From assembly GCF_001905735.1 (NCBI RefSeq), contig NZ_LISW01000002.1, forward strand, positions 654,398 through 718,397: a DNA stretch of 64,000 nt, read 5' to 3'. Source of the stretch: Streptomyces sp. CB01249. Its GTDB lineage: Bacteria > Actinomycetota > Actinomycetes > Streptomycetales > Streptomycetaceae. Positions 1 through 8,984 of this stretch are shown here, in pieces. Numbering within the stretch: the stretch's first letter is position 1; every line of letters starts with the position of its first letter. The notes under the pieces were generated by a model. The model had not been told where the DNA came from. It ran no database searches and was given only the letters and a program-made list of their open reading frames with translations. Made by a program: the position numbers and the translations under genes.

Positions 1-299
1 TGGACCTGGACAGCGGGAGCTCCCGAATGGAGAGATGAAGGGGGACTCGGTTGTGAGGAGACTCAACGCTAGCGAGGAGGAGATAAGGGTGGGCGAAGGA
101 TGCGCGAATTTCACCCGGACGGGAGAGTTTCGCGATGCCTGGCGAGCGGATGTGTGAGGAGAATGCCCGGTTACCTCCCTTCATCTGCCCCTTTTCCTTG
201 CGGTTCTGCTCCCTTTACTCCGACCCGCCCCTGACTTTCCCCCGACCCGCCTCTGACTTTTCTCCCCCCACGTTTCTCCGAACCGGAGGTTTCTGACTG
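1..299. other. Upstream region without a recognisable gene
   Basis: No credible coding region is visible on either strand. The only open frame runs antisense and overlaps the next gene's start, which is typical GC-rich shadow. The last 60 bases are pyrimidine-rich and end in an ACCGGAGGT Shine-Dalgarno-like sequence just before the GH20 start, so this stretch presumably holds that gene's promoter and leader. I could not identify a convincing -35/-10 pair. Confidence 0.5.
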
Positions 300-1895
300 A
301 TGGCATCCTCACGCGGCGCCCTCCTGGCCGTGACGGCGGCGGCCGCGGCGAGCGTCGTGCTCGTCGGCTGCGGCGGCTCCGGAACCGAGCACGGCAACGG
401 CCCCGAGACGTCCCGTGCGGCGTCGTCGCCTTCCCCCACGCCGTCGCCGACCCGGAGCTACCCGCTCTCCAAAACGCCCCGCACCATCCCCGCCGTACGC
501 GAGCACACCCCCGCCCACGGGCCCGGCTGGAAGCCCGGCAAGGACAGCGGGGTCGTCCTCGCGAAGGGCAGCGGCAAGCTCGCCGACGAGGGCAAGCTGC
601 TGGCCGGCGAGCTGAAGATCCACTACCGGGGCGAGGCGGCCGCCCGCGCCGGTGACGTCGAGCTGGCCCTCACCCCGAAGGCGTCCGGCGGGTCCGAGTC
701 GTACACCCTGCGCACCGCCGACGGGCGGGTGCGGATCAGCGGGCCGGGCGAGGCGGGCGTCTTCTACGGGACACGCACCCTCAAGCAGTCCGTGCGCGCC
801 GACGGCTCGATGCCCGAGGGCGAGGTGCGCGACCGGCCCGACAAGCCGCAGCGCGGCCTCAACCTCGACATCGCCCGCAAGCACTACACCGCGTCCTGGA
901 TCGAGGACCGGATGCACGAGATGGCCGACCTCAAGCTCAACCAGCTCGGCCTGCACTTCTCCGACGACCAGGCGTTCCGCATCGAGTCGGACACGCACCC
1001 CGAGGTGGTCTCGCCGGACCACCTGACGAAGAAGCAGGTCCGGCACATCGTCGCCCTGGCCGGCCGGCTGCACATCCAGGTCGTCCCGGAGATCGACTCG
1101 CCGGGCCACCTCGGCGCGGTGCTGCGCGCCCACCCCGACCTCCAGCTGCACAACGTCTCGGGCGTCGCCTCGACCGGGTCGCTGGACATCTCCAAGCCGG
1201 GCGCGGCCAAGCTGATCGACGAGCTGCTCGGCGAGTACGCGGAGCTGTTCGGCGGTGCGTACTGGCACCTGGGCGGCGACGAGTACCGGGCGCTGATGGC
1301 GAGCAACCCGGCCGCCTCCTACCCGCAGCTCCAGCGCGCGGCGGTCGCGAAGTACGGCTCCGGGGCCGGTATCTCCGACCTCGCCACCGGCTGGCTCAAC
1401 GACCGGGCGAAGGTGGTCCGCAAGCACGGCATGCGGCCGAAGGCGTGGAACGACGGCCAGTTCCGCGACAGCGAGGTGCGCGCCGACAAAGACATCGAGG
1501 TCGAGTACTGGACGGGCAAGGAGTACGGGGCCCGCTCGCCGGAGGAGTATCTGAGCGAGGGCCGCAAGGTCCTCAACCTCAACGACGAGTTCATGTACTA
1601 CGTGCTCGGCCAGCCCAACGCCTTCGTCTACCCGACCGGCAAGCGGATCTACGAGCAGTGGACCCCGCTCGTGCTGCGCGGCACCACCCCGGTCCCGGCG
1701 CGCTACTCGGACCAGATCCTCGGCGGCCGGTTCGCGGTCTGGGGCGACTTCCCGAACGCCCAGACCGCCGAGCAGGTCGCCGCGGGCATCCGGATGCCGC
1801 TGCGGGCGACGGCCCAGAAGCTGTGGGTCCCGGGCAAACCGAAGCTGAGCTACGCGAAGTTCCAGTCCCTGGCGAAGGAGATCGACGCGGGCTGA
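300..1895 (+). CDS. GH20 beta-N-acetylhexosaminidase, lipoprotein
   Basis: Exported hexosaminidase of glycoside hydrolase family 20, expected to remove terminal GlcNAc/GalNAc from chitin- or peptidoglycan-derived oligosaccharides outside the membrane. The N-terminus is a lipoprotein signal (hydrophobic stretch ending VVLVGCGG), followed by a Ser/Pro/Thr-rich linker to about residue 70, a small GH20b-like alpha/beta domain, and the TIM barrel starting near RGLNLDIARKHY. The catalytic Asp-Glu pair of the family is visible in HLGGDEY at residues 327-328. At 531 residues it is a normal length. The ATG at 300 follows an ACCGGAGGT ribosome-binding site. It is monocistronic, with a hairpin terminator downstream at 1927-1958. 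Confidence 0.9.
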   Translation: MASSRGALLAVTAAAAASVVLVGCGGSGTEHGNGPETSRAASSPSPTPSPTRSYPLSKTPRTIPAVREHTPAHGPGWKPGKDSGVVLAKGSGKLADEGKLLAGELKIHYRGEAAARAGDVELALTPKASGGSESYTLRTADGRVRISGPGEAGVFYGTRTLKQSVRADGSMPEGEVRDRPDKPQRGLNLDIARKHYTASWIEDRMHEMADLKLNQLGLHFSDDQAFRIESDTHPEVVSPDHLTKKQVRHIVALAGRLHIQVVPEIDSPGHLGAVLRAHPDLQLHNVSGVASTGSLDISKPGAAKLIDELLGEYAELFGGAYWHLGGDEYRALMASNPAASYPQLQRAAVAKYGSGAGISDLATGWLNDRAKVVRKHGMRPKAWNDGQFRDSEVRADKDIEVEYWTGKEYGARSPEEYLSEGRKVLNLNDEFMYYVLGQPNAFVYPTGKRIYEQWTPLVLRGTTPVPARYSDQILGGRFAVWGDFPNAQTAEQVAAGIRMPLRATAQKLWVPGKPKLSYAKFQSLAKEIDAG

Positions 1896-1926
1896 GCCGC
1901 CGGAAACGCCTCTGACCATGGACAAT

Positions 1927-1958
1927 GCGGCCACCGGGCATTACGTTCCGGTGGCCGC
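1927..1958 (+). terminator. Hairpin terminator after the GH20 gene
   Basis: Perfect 11-bp inverted repeat (GCGGCCACCGG / CCGGTGGCCGC) around a 10-base loop, 32 bases after the hexosaminidase stop codon. There is no U-tract, as is usual in Streptomyces. Confidence 0.7.
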
Positions 1959-2024
1959 GCTCGTCCGGGGAGGGACGCGCGCGCTTCTCGCGTCGACGTC
2001 TGAATCCTGGGGGGTTCCGTTTCC

Positions 2025-2849
2025 ATGCTCTGTTCACTCTGCGGTACGAGACCGGTCGGCTCGGCCGGTGCGCGGTGCGCCGTGTGCACCACTGCGGCGG
2101 ATGCCGCCCGGGGCCAGTCCTGGGCCGGCAGCCCCGGCTGGGCGCCGGAGCCGCTCGGGCCGGACCAGCTGCGCTCACCGGCCGGCCTGGCCAAGGCGGT
2201 GTGCGTGCTGCTCGGCGCGGCGGCCGTCGCGGACGTGCTGTCGATCGCCGCCGAGATCCACTCCCGTATGTTGCTCGCGGACGGGCTGGACGACGGTTTC
2301 CTGGCGGTGGACGACCACGAGCTGACCCTCGCCGACAACATGACCGGGACCGCGGGTGTCCTCCAGATGCTCACCTTCGTGGCGACGGCCGTGGTCTTCC
2401 TCGTGTGGCTGCACCGGGTCCGGCGCAACGCGGAGGTGTTCGACCCGTCCGCCCACTCGCTGCGGCCCGGCTGGGCGATCGGCGGCTGGTTCGTACCCGT
2501 CGGCAACCTGTGGCTGCCGTACCGGGTGATGAGCGGTGTGTGGTCCGCCAGTGCCCCGCTCGACGGCCTCGGACACCGGTCCTTCGTGCCGCGCGGCCTG
2601 CTGAACGCATGGTGGGCGGCGCTGGTCGTGGACCAGCTCGTGAGCCGTGGTGTCACCCGCTATTACGCCAACGCGGAGAGCGGGGACGAGATGGTGCGCG
2701 GGCTCGACATGCTCGCGGCCACCGACGCGCTGGACCTCGGCGCGGCGGTCCTGGCCATCCTGGTCGTCCGCAGGGTGACGGCGATGCAGTCCCGGCGCGT
2801 GGAGATCGGCCCGGTCCCCGCGGTGCCGCGTCCGCTCCAGGCGCACTGA
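2025..2849 (+). CDS. DUF4328 membrane protein with N-terminal zinc ribbon
   Basis: Function unknown. The first 22 residues hold two CxxC pairs (CSLC and CAVC), a likely zinc ribbon. The rest matches the DUF4328 architecture: several hydrophobic segments (about residues 55-75, 110-130 and 155-175, plus one near the C-terminus) with the family's conserved Pro/Trp-rich stretch GWFVPVGNLWLPYRVM. This points to an integral membrane protein with a cytoplasmic metal-binding tail. The length (274 residues) is normal for these proteins, which are abundant and poorly characterised in Streptomyces. It starts at ATG 2025. The start looks right because the zinc ribbon sits immediately at the N-terminus. 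Confidence 0.8.
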   Translation: MLCSLCGTRPVGSAGARCAVCTTAADAARGQSWAGSPGWAPEPLGPDQLRSPAGLAKAVCVLLGAAAVADVLSIAAEIHSRMLLADGLDDGFLAVDDHELTLADNMTGTAGVLQMLTFVATAVVFLVWLHRVRRNAEVFDPSAHSLRPGWAIGGWFVPVGNLWLPYRVMSGVWSASAPLDGLGHRSFVPRGLLNAWWAALVVDQLVSRGVTRYYANAESGDEMVRGLDMLAATDALDLGAAVLAILVVRRVTAMQSRRVEIGPVPAVPRPLQAH

Positions 2850-2988
2850 GACGGGGCCCCGGCGGCGGTAATCGGCCAGCAGCAGTGACGCTTTTCGGCC
2901 ATTCGGCGCTGAATGCGATAACAGGAAGCGCTGCGCCCCCCTGTGTCCCGGCATGGGGCACTCACGGGAGGGCTGACAGGAGACGCCG

Positions 2989-3561
2989 ATGAGCCTGCTC
3001 GACCTGATCGCCGCCGCCGACGAACGCGGGCTCGCCGCCTCAGCGGTCGCCTGCCTCGAACGCTGTCTGCCCCAGCCCGCCCCGGGCGCCACCGGCCCCG
3101 AGCCGCTGCGCCCTCTCTGGGCGGCCTGCGCCGAGCCCCGCCTCTGGCCCGCCCGCCTCGCCGAGGCCCGCACCGCCCTGGACGCCCTCGCGCACCCCGG
3201 CGAACCGGCCGCCCGCGTCCGGGACCTGCTCGCCGCCGCCCCCGGCGACCGGGCGGGCGAAGCGTTGCGCGCCTGGGCGGACGCCTGCTCGGTGCTGGCC
3301 CTGGAGGTCCACCTCGGCCACGACATGACCGCCCCCGCGACCCCGGACCCGGTGGCCCGCTGCCGGGCGGGCGACCCCTCGGGCGCGGGCCCGCTGCTGG
3401 CCGGTGAGGCGGCCCGCCAGACCGCGATCCTGGAGATGCTGGCCGCCCTGGACGAGGACGCCCCCGCCACGGCGGGCCTGCGCCAGATCCGCGACGTCTC
3501 CACGGAGGGCGGCCGGATACTCCGCGCGGCGGCTGCCCGACGGGGACGGGTGCGGTCCTGA
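2989..3561 (+). CDS. Hypothetical Ala-rich helical protein
   Basis: I do not recognise this 190-residue protein. It is rich in Ala, Leu and Arg, has no signal peptide or membrane segment, and is predicted by eye to be all-helical and cytosolic. The ATG at 2989 follows a good ribosome-binding site (GACAGGAGACGCC), and third-position GC is high, both of which support it as a real gene. It is convergent with the NUDIX gene, with only 11 bases between the two stop codons. No functional clue comes from the neighbours. Confidence 0.65.
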   Translation: MSLLDLIAAADERGLAASAVACLERCLPQPAPGATGPEPLRPLWAACAEPRLWPARLAEARTALDALAHPGEPAARVRDLLAAAPGDRAGEALRAWADACSVLALEVHLGHDMTAPATPDPVARCRAGDPSGAGPLLAGEAARQTAILEMLAALDEDAPATAGLRQIRDVSTEGGRILRAAAARRGRVRS

Positions 3562-3572
3562 GCCCTCGGCCC

Positions 3573-4073
3573 CTACCGCCAGGCGTACGTCAGGTCGGTG
3601 AGCGGGGGCAGCAGCACGTCGGCCCCGGCCGCCTCCAGCAGCACCGGTCCGGCCGCCGGGTAGAGGTGCAGCCCGGCGGCCTCCGCGAGGGGCACCCAGA
3701 CCACCCGCGTCCCGTCCTCGGCGTCCAGCTCGGCGGCCGGGAAGGCCGCGCGCATCTCGCGCGGCACGGTCACCAGATGGATGAGATGGAGCCGGCGGAA
3801 CGTGCCGGGGCGGCCGGGCCGCGTCGTGACCTGGTCCTGCACCCGGAGCAGCCGGGGCGGTTCGGGCAGCGCCGCGACATCGAGGCCCAGCTCCTCGCGC
3901 AGCTCCCGGGCCAGCCCGGCGGGCACCTGCTCGTCCGCGTGCAACAGCCCGCCGGGCAGCGAGTACTGGGCCCCGGCGGGCCGCTCCCGCCGGATGAGGC
4001 AGAGCTCGCCGCCTTCGACGAGGACCGCGCACACGCGGACGGGGACGGCGGGAACGCCTTCGGTGGTCGTCAC
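3573..4073 (-). CDS. NUDIX hydrolase
   Basis: Hydrolase of nucleoside-diphosphate-linked compounds; substrate unknown. A textbook Nudix box is present: GLLHADEQ, then seven residues to RELREELGL, satisfying G-x5-E-x7-REUxEExGU, which coordinates the Mg ions. I place the start at GTG 4073 (166 residues), which follows a GAGG ribosome-binding sequence and begins directly before the Nudix beta-sheet. A longer frame to ATG 4139 exists, but its extra N-terminus would run over an inverted repeat at 4122-4165 and adds no conserved sequence. It is divergent from the ECF sigma gene. Confidence 0.85.
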   Translation of the reverse strand: MTTTEGVPAVPVRVCAVLVEGGELCLIRRERPAGAQYSLPGGLLHADEQVPAGLARELREELGLDVAALPEPPRLLRVQDQVTTRPGRPGTFRRLHLIHLVTVPREMRAAFPAAELDAEDGTRVVWVPLAEAAGLHLYPAAGPVLLEAAGADVLLPPLTDLTYAWR

Positions 4074-4121
4074 GGAGTCATCCTCGTACGTGAACAGCCG
4101 CCGCGTGGCGGGAAGAACGAG

Positions 4122-4165
4122 GACGACCGGGGCCGCCACCCCCCACAGGAGAGGCCCCGGTCGTC
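4122..4165. promoter_or_regulatory. Inverted repeat upstream of the NUDIX and sigma genes
   Basis: A 13-bp perfect inverted repeat, GACGACCGGGGCC and GGCCCCGGTCGTC, separated by 18 bases. It lies in the divergent intergenic region, so it could be an operator or an RNA hairpin in the NUDIX leader. Its role is not determined. Confidence 0.4.
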
Positions 4166-4368
4166 TTCCGCGGGGCCGCAGGGCGACCCCGTACTCATCT
4201 CTGCGCCGTGGGTGCGTTTTCTGTCACACCGGGGTGGGGCGATGGAATGTTGCGGGTTGTACAAGTCATGGACGCGGTGCACGCCAAGGACGTAGCGTGC
4301 GGAGTCGCGCAGGGTGGCGCGGCAGTGGTGACCAGCTGCGATTCGGACAGCAGGGCAGGGTTGAGGTA

Positions 4369-5193
4369 GTGCTGGGGGACGACGCGGGGCTTACTGCCGC
4401 GGTGCTCGCGGCACAGCGCGGGGACGAGGACGCCTTCCGTACTGTGTACCGCGCTGTGCAGCCGCGGCTGCTTGGCTACATAAGGACACTGGTGGGGGAG
4501 CCGGACGCCGAGGACGTGGCGTCCGAGTCATGGCTTCAGATAGCCCGTGACCTCGACCGTTTCAGCGGGGACGCCGACCGCTTCCGGGGCTGGGCCGCGC
4601 GCATAGCCCGCAACCGGGCGCTGGACCACATCCGGATGCGCGGCAGGCGCCCCGCCATCGGCGGCGACGAGACGGAGCTCTCCGACAAGCCGGCCGGTTC
4701 CGACACGGCCGACGAGGCGATCGAGTCCCTGGCGACCGGGCGCACCCTGTCGCTCATCGCCCAGCTGCCGCAGGACCAGGCCGAGGCGGTGGTGCTCCGC
4801 GTGGTGGTCGGCCTCGACGCGAAGAGCGCAGCGGAGACCCTAGGCAAGCGGCCCGGCGCGGTCCGCACCGCCGCCCACCGCGGACTGAAGCGGCTCGCCG
4901 AACTGCTCGGGGCGGACGCGGCGGGCACCGCGGCCCAGCGCCCGGGCGGCGAGGGCGGACAGCCCGGCCCCGGCCCGGCCAAGCTCCCCGGTCAGGCGGA
5001 CGGCACCCGGCGGCGCCGGGCGGAGCCGGAGGGTCCCGAGGCGTCCTCGGCGGCCTTCCGGAAGAATGCGGGGGACGCGCCGGGACGGACCGGGGAGCTC
5101 GGTGCCGTACCCGTACAACGCCCCCCACGCACCGGCCTGGTGGCTCCCGCCGGTGTGACGCATTCGCGTCTGTGGACGCAGAAGGACATGTGA
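4369..5193 (+). CDS. ECF-type RNA polymerase sigma factor
   Basis: Alternative sigma factor of the extracytoplasmic-function class. Region 2 spans roughly residues 15-85 (FRTVYRAVQPRLLGYIR ... DAEDVASESWLQIARDL ... FRGWAARIARNRALDHIR) and region 4 roughly 125-180 (LPQDQAEAVVLRVVVGL ... GKRPGAVRTAAHRGLKRL). After region 4 there is an unusual 90-residue Pro/Gly/Ala-rich tail with no recognisable fold. The start is GTG 4369, with AGGG about 8 bases upstream; the open frame extends much further upstream but without sigma-like sequence. Its stop overlaps the next start (TGATG), so the membrane protein downstream is translationally coupled and is a candidate cognate regulator. Confidence 0.88.
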   Translation: MLGDDAGLTAAVLAAQRGDEDAFRTVYRAVQPRLLGYIRTLVGEPDAEDVASESWLQIARDLDRFSGDADRFRGWAARIARNRALDHIRMRGRRPAIGGDETELSDKPAGSDTADEAIESLATGRTLSLIAQLPQDQAEAVVLRVVVGLDAKSAAETLGKRPGAVRTAAHRGLKRLAELLGADAAGTAAQRPGGEGGQPGPGPAKLPGQADGTRRRRAEPEGPEASSAAFRKNAGDAPGRTGELGAVPVQRPPRTGLVAPAGVTHSRLWTQKDM

Positions 5194-6305
5194 TGGCCGA
5201 CGAGCAGTACGCATGGCTTGACAAGGAAGCGGCGGAGAAATTGCTCCGCGGCGAACCGGTCGACCCTGCCGAAGGCCGTCCCCGCCAGGACGCCGAACGC
5301 CTGGCCGCCGCCCTCGACGCCGTCGCCCGCACCGCCCGTCCCGCCACCGGTGAACTCCCCGGCGAGGCCGCCGCGCTCGCCGCCTTCCGCGCCGCCCCCC
5401 GCAGCCCCCGTACCGCCGGGATCACGGCCGCGCACGAGGACGAGGCCGAGACGGCGACGCTCGCCCCGGTCCACATAGGCCGGGCGACGAGTCCGAAGCG
5501 CACCGACCGCCCGTTCCGCTGGAGCCGCCCCCTGCGCTTCGGACTCGTCGCCTCGCTGGCCTGCTGTGCCATAGGAGGGGTGGCCGTGGCCGCCGGGTCC
5601 GGGATGCTGCCCGGCCCCTTCGGACGGCACACCCCCTCACCGGCGACCTCGGTCTCGGCCGCCGAGTCCCCCGAGGAACTGGGCACCGACGTGGTCCCCG
5701 ACGAGGAGACCTCCGCGCCCCCGCCGCCCGGCACCCCCACCCCGGACGCCCCGCCCCCCGGCGACCGTCCCGACGCCGACGACGAGGACACCGCGCGCCC
5801 CGGCGACGGCGCGTCCCACGACGACCGGAGCGGCAAGGACGACGGCACCGGCACCGACCGGACGGGCGGCAGCCGCACCGGCGGCGCCACGGCCCCCGGC
5901 GACGGCGCCTCCCACGACGACGGCGACGACGACGAGGACACCGGCAAGGGGAACGGCCACTCCGGCGACGACCCCTCCGGCTCCTGGTACGCCAAGACCC
6001 TCCAGGCGTGCCGCGACTACCGGGACGGCACGCTCGACGCCGACCGCCGCACCCGCCTCGAAGCCCTGGCCAAGGGCGCCCGCAACCTCGACCGGTTCTG
6101 CGACCGGCTCCTCGACGCCGAGGACGGCAAGCACGGCAGCGGCTCGGGCGACGCCGAGCAGGGCGGCGACGCCTCCGCGCCGCTCCCCGCCATCCGGTTC
6201 ACCGAGTCGCCCGGCCCCTCGACGGCGGCCGTCGCGCCGGACCCGGGGGCGACGGATTTCGCCTCCGAGGACCCCCGGCCGGCGGCCTCCGCGGCGGCCC
6301 GCTGA
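5193..6305 (+). CDS. Single-pass membrane protein, candidate anti-sigma factor
   Basis: This 370-residue protein has three parts: a cytoplasmic N-terminus of about 115 residues beginning MADEQYAWLDKEAAEKLLRG, one transmembrane helix (RFGLVASLACCAIGGVAVAA), and a long extracytoplasmic region of low complexity rich in Asp, Gly and Pro. The octapeptide GDGASHDD occurs twice. A short ordered segment with three Cys-containing helices (TLQACRDYRDGTLD ... NLDRFCDRLL) precedes the C-terminus. Coupling to the ECF sigma gene by a TGATG overlap and the one-helix topology suggest an anti-sigma factor, but no ZAS zinc motif (HxxxCxxC) is present, so the role is inferred from context. Confidence 0.72.
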   Translation: MADEQYAWLDKEAAEKLLRGEPVDPAEGRPRQDAERLAAALDAVARTARPATGELPGEAAALAAFRAAPRSPRTAGITAAHEDEAETATLAPVHIGRATSPKRTDRPFRWSRPLRFGLVASLACCAIGGVAVAAGSGMLPGPFGRHTPSPATSVSAAESPEELGTDVVPDEETSAPPPPGTPTPDAPPPGDRPDADDEDTARPGDGASHDDRSGKDDGTGTDRTGGSRTGGATAPGDGASHDDGDDDEDTGKGNGHSGDDPSGSWYAKTLQACRDYRDGTLDADRRTRLEALAKGARNLDRFCDRLLDAEDGKHGSGSGDAEQGGDASAPLPAIRFTESPGPSTAAVAPDPGATDFASEDPRPAASAAAR

Positions 6306-6482
6306 GCGTCCGTACCGGTCGGTGTGACGTTTTCCGGCCTGCCGACGCTGTACGGAATGAGCCGACTGGTCATCGGCAGCGCCCGGAGCCGGGGTTCCCC
6401 CCGTACCTGCGGCTCGGCGCACATGGCGCGGGCGGGACACGTTCCCCCGGTCCCGTCCGCGCCCCTCATTCCTCCCGCCGCC

Positions 6483-7394
6483 TCACTTGTAGACGACGAC
6501 CTTGTCCCCGGTGCGGACGGCGGCGAACAGGGCCGCGATCTTCCCCTCGTCCCGGACGTTCACGCATCCGTGCGAGGCCCCGTTGTAGCCGCGGGCCGCG
6601 AAGTCCGAGGAGTAGTGCACCGCCTGGCCGCCGCTGAAGAACATCGCGTACGGCATGGCCGTGTGGTAGATCGTGGACACGTGGTGGCGCGACTTCCAGT
6701 ACACGGAGAACGTGCCCTCGCGGGTCGGCGTGTACTGCGAGCCGAACCGCACGTCCATGGACGAGACGACCTTGCCGTCGATCATCCAGGACAGCGTGCG
6801 GCTGTTCTTGCTGATGCAGATGACCCGCCCCGTCAGACACCGCTTGTCCGGCTTGGCGACCGGCCGGGTGGTCGGCGGGTTCAGCTCGGTGGCCGTCGGC
6901 TCGTGCGTCATGCCGAGCAGCTTCTGCCAGGTGACGGTGTCGGTCTTCCCGGTCCTGGCCAGACCGCGCTTGCCCTGGAAGGACTGCACGGCGGCCACGG
7001 TGACCGTCCCGTAGTAGCCCGTGGGGTTGCGGTCGAAATGCCCGATCTGCCGCAGCCGCGCCTGGAGTTCGCGCACCTGCTTGCCCTCGGCCCCGCTCGC
7101 CATCAGCACCGTGCCCTGCGGGTCGGGCGCGGGCGTGGTGCGGGTCGCGCTCGGCTTCGGCGACGCCTTGACCGGCTCCTTCGGCTTCGCGCTCGCCGAC
7201 GGGCTCGCGTAGCCGTCGCCCGGCTTCGCGTCGTCGGCGGGGGAGCTGCTGCCCGCCGGTGCGGAGGGCGCGGCCGAGGCACTGGTCGCGGGCTGCTCCT
7301 TGCACCCGGCGGTGACCCCGGCCATCGCCACCACGGCGACGACGGCGGCCCCTCGGAGCGCGTAACCGCGCCCGGTCCTGCCCGTGCGTATCAT
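6483..7394 (-). CDS. L,D-transpeptidase (YkuD) lipoprotein with peptidoglycan-binding domain
   Basis: Exported enzyme that forms 3-3 peptidoglycan cross-links. The order is lipoprotein signal (VVAVVAMAGVTAGC), an Ala/Pro/Ser linker, a PG_binding_1 domain (VRELQARLRQIGHFDRN ... VQSFQGKRGL), then a YkuD domain whose catalytic signature is ASHGCVNVRDEG near the C-terminus. I chose ATG 7394 (303 residues) because the frame continues upstream without signal-like sequence. It is a single gene between the sigma/anti-sigma pair and a Uma2 gene. A second, shorter L,D-transpeptidase occurs at 43.8 kb. Confidence 0.9.
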   Translation of the reverse strand: MIRTGRTGRGYALRGAAVVAVVAMAGVTAGCKEQPATSASAAPSAPAGSSSPADDAKPGDGYASPSASAKPKEPVKASPKPSATRTTPAPDPQGTVLMASGAEGKQVRELQARLRQIGHFDRNPTGYYGTVTVAAVQSFQGKRGLARTGKTDTVTWQKLLGMTHEPTATELNPPTTRPVAKPDKRCLTGRVICISKNSRTLSWMIDGKVVSSMDVRFGSQYTPTREGTFSVYWKSRHHVSTIYHTAMPYAMFFSGGQAVHYSSDFAARGYNGASHGCVNVRDEGKIAALFAAVRTGDKVVVYK

Positions 7395-7616
7395 CCCAGC
7401 CCCCTGCATCCTCGGCCCCGGCGTCTTCGGCCCGCGCACTCGCGTATCTCATGGGACGGGTTCCCGCTCCACCCGGTTGCCGAATCCTGCGGATGTGAGA
7501 AAAGCGTGACCACCGACGCGTCCCGAGGAGGTAGCACACACCTGGGGGCGAATCCTCGCCGTTTGTCCGCAAGGCTGGATAAGCTCGTGAAGAGTGATCC
7601 CCGAAAGGAGGATGCC

Positions 7617-8228
7617 GTGGCCGTCATACAGCACGAGGAGCAGGTGCACGTGCAGGAGCAGCCGGAGCTGACGCTCGGCGAGGCAGCAGAACAGCTCGCA
7701 CACTCGCTGCCTGGGCATCGCGTGGAGATTCTCCAGGGGAGGCTCACTGTGACACCACCGGCGGACGGCACGCATGCGCTGGCGTTGTCCTGGCTCGGCG
7801 AGGAATTCGGTGCCCGCGCTCGTAAAACGGGCCTCAGGCTGGTTCAAGGTGTCGGGTTGTGGTTGCCCACTGGCCCTGACGACTACGCGATTCCCGACCT
7901 GTCGGTGGTCGAGGCCGACTTCCGTGCCGCGCACGCCATGAAGAACTGCTACGCCCCCCACGTCTTCCGCATGGTCGTGGAGGTGACCTCGACCAACTGG
8001 GCGGACGACCTCGGGCCCAAGGTCGAGGACTACGCGCAGGCGGGCATTCCGGTCTACGTGGTGGCCGACCGGAAGCACGACCTGGTGCTGCTGTGCACCG
8101 ACCCCCGCAGTGGCGAGTACAAGAACAAGACGCACCACAAGCGAGGGACGTCGTTCCTCGTGCCCGACGAGGTCGGTGTCGAGATGGAGCTCTCGGTCGA
8201 CCGCCTGCTCGACGGCGACGAGGACTGA
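7617..8228 (+). CDS. Uma2 family protein (PD-(D/E)xK fold)
   Basis: Member of the Uma2/DUF820 family, which adopts a restriction-endonuclease-like fold and is highly expanded in Streptomyces; biological substrates are unknown. The nuclease-like core is visible as IPDLSVVEADF followed by VVEVTSTNWADDLGPKVEDY, giving the D...ExT...K pattern. GTG 7617 is chosen because an ideal AAGGAGG ribosome-binding site lies 5 bases upstream. The 203-residue length is typical. No toxin-antitoxin partner or mobile element is next to it. Confidence 0.85.
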   Translation: MAVIQHEEQVHVQEQPELTLGEAAEQLAHSLPGHRVEILQGRLTVTPPADGTHALALSWLGEEFGARARKTGLRLVQGVGLWLPTGPDDYAIPDLSVVEADFRAAHAMKNCYAPHVFRMVVEVTSTNWADDLGPKVEDYAQAGIPVYVVADRKHDLVLLCTDPRSGEYKNKTHHKRGTSFLVPDEVGVEMELSVDRLLDGDED

Positions 8229-8288
8229 CGGGACCGTCGCGGAACCCCCGATTCCGGAGTGTCGTGGGCGCGTGCGAGACTCCGTCTC

Positions 8289-8957
8289 ATGCTGGGTGTC
8301 ACCGACCTTCCGACCTATCTCGCCGGCCTCGTGCTGATCGTTCTGCTGCCGGGCCCGAATTCGCTGTACGTGCTCTCCGTCGCCGCGCGGCGCGGGGTGC
8401 GGACCGGGTATGTGGCGGCGGCCGGGGTGTGGACCGGGGACACCGTGCTGATGACGCTGTCCGCGCTGGGCGCCTCGTCGCTGCTGCAGACGACGCCCGT
8501 GCTGTTCGCCATCGTCAAGTACGCGGGCGCCGGCTATCTGACCTGGATGGCGATCGGGATGCTGCGCGCGGCCGTGTCGATGTGGCGCGAGCGGCACCGG
8601 CGGGTCGCCGAGATCACCGACGAGGAGCGGGCCGAGGCGCAGGCCCCGGGGGCGATGGAACGGCCGTACCGGCGGGCGCTGGTGGTCAGCCTGTTCAACC
8701 CGAAGGCGATCCTCTTCCTGATCTCGTTCTTCGTGCAGTTCGTGGACCCCGGATACGCCTACCCGGCCCTGTCGTTCCTGGTCCTCGGCACCCTGCTCCA
8801 GCTCGCCAGCTTCCTGTACCTGTCGGCGCTGATCTTCGGCGGCACCCGGCTCTCCGCCGCCTTCCGCAGGCGCCGACGGCTCTCGGCCGGGGCCACCTCG
8901 GCGGCCGGGGTGCTGTTCCTCGGCTTCGCCGCGAAGCTGTCGCTCAGCAGCGTCTGA
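8289..8957 (+). CDS. LysE-family amino-acid exporter (LeuE-like)
   Basis: Integral membrane exporter of the LysE/RhtB superfamily, most like leucine efflux proteins. The family signature LLPGPNSLYVLSVAARRG lies in the first helix. Six hydrophobic helices can be counted, and the conserved FNPKAILFLISFFVQF motif is in the middle. The start is ATG 8289; an upstream extension in frame is charged and not membrane-like. At 222 residues it is full length. It is convergent with the methyltransferase gene, 27 bases away. Confidence 0.87.
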   Translation: MLGVTDLPTYLAGLVLIVLLPGPNSLYVLSVAARRGVRTGYVAAAGVWTGDTVLMTLSALGASSLLQTTPVLFAIVKYAGAGYLTWMAIGMLRAAVSMWRERHRRVAEITDEERAEAQAPGAMERPYRRALVVSLFNPKAILFLISFFVQFVDPGYAYPALSFLVLGTLLQLASFLYLSALIFGGTRLSAAFRRRRRLSAGATSAAGVLFLGFAAKLSLSSV

Positions 8958-8984
8958 CCGGCCCGGGGCCCGGGGGCGTACGCC

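Noticed and set aside
309..1934. Long minus-strand open frame opposite the GH20 gene
   Set aside because: The plus strand carries clear GH20 motifs and a lipoprotein signal; the minus frame has no recognisable features.
4074..4139. Longer N-terminus for the NUDIX protein
   Set aside because: The extra 22 residues lack conservation-like features and run over a regulatory inverted repeat; GTG 4073 has a ribosome-binding site.
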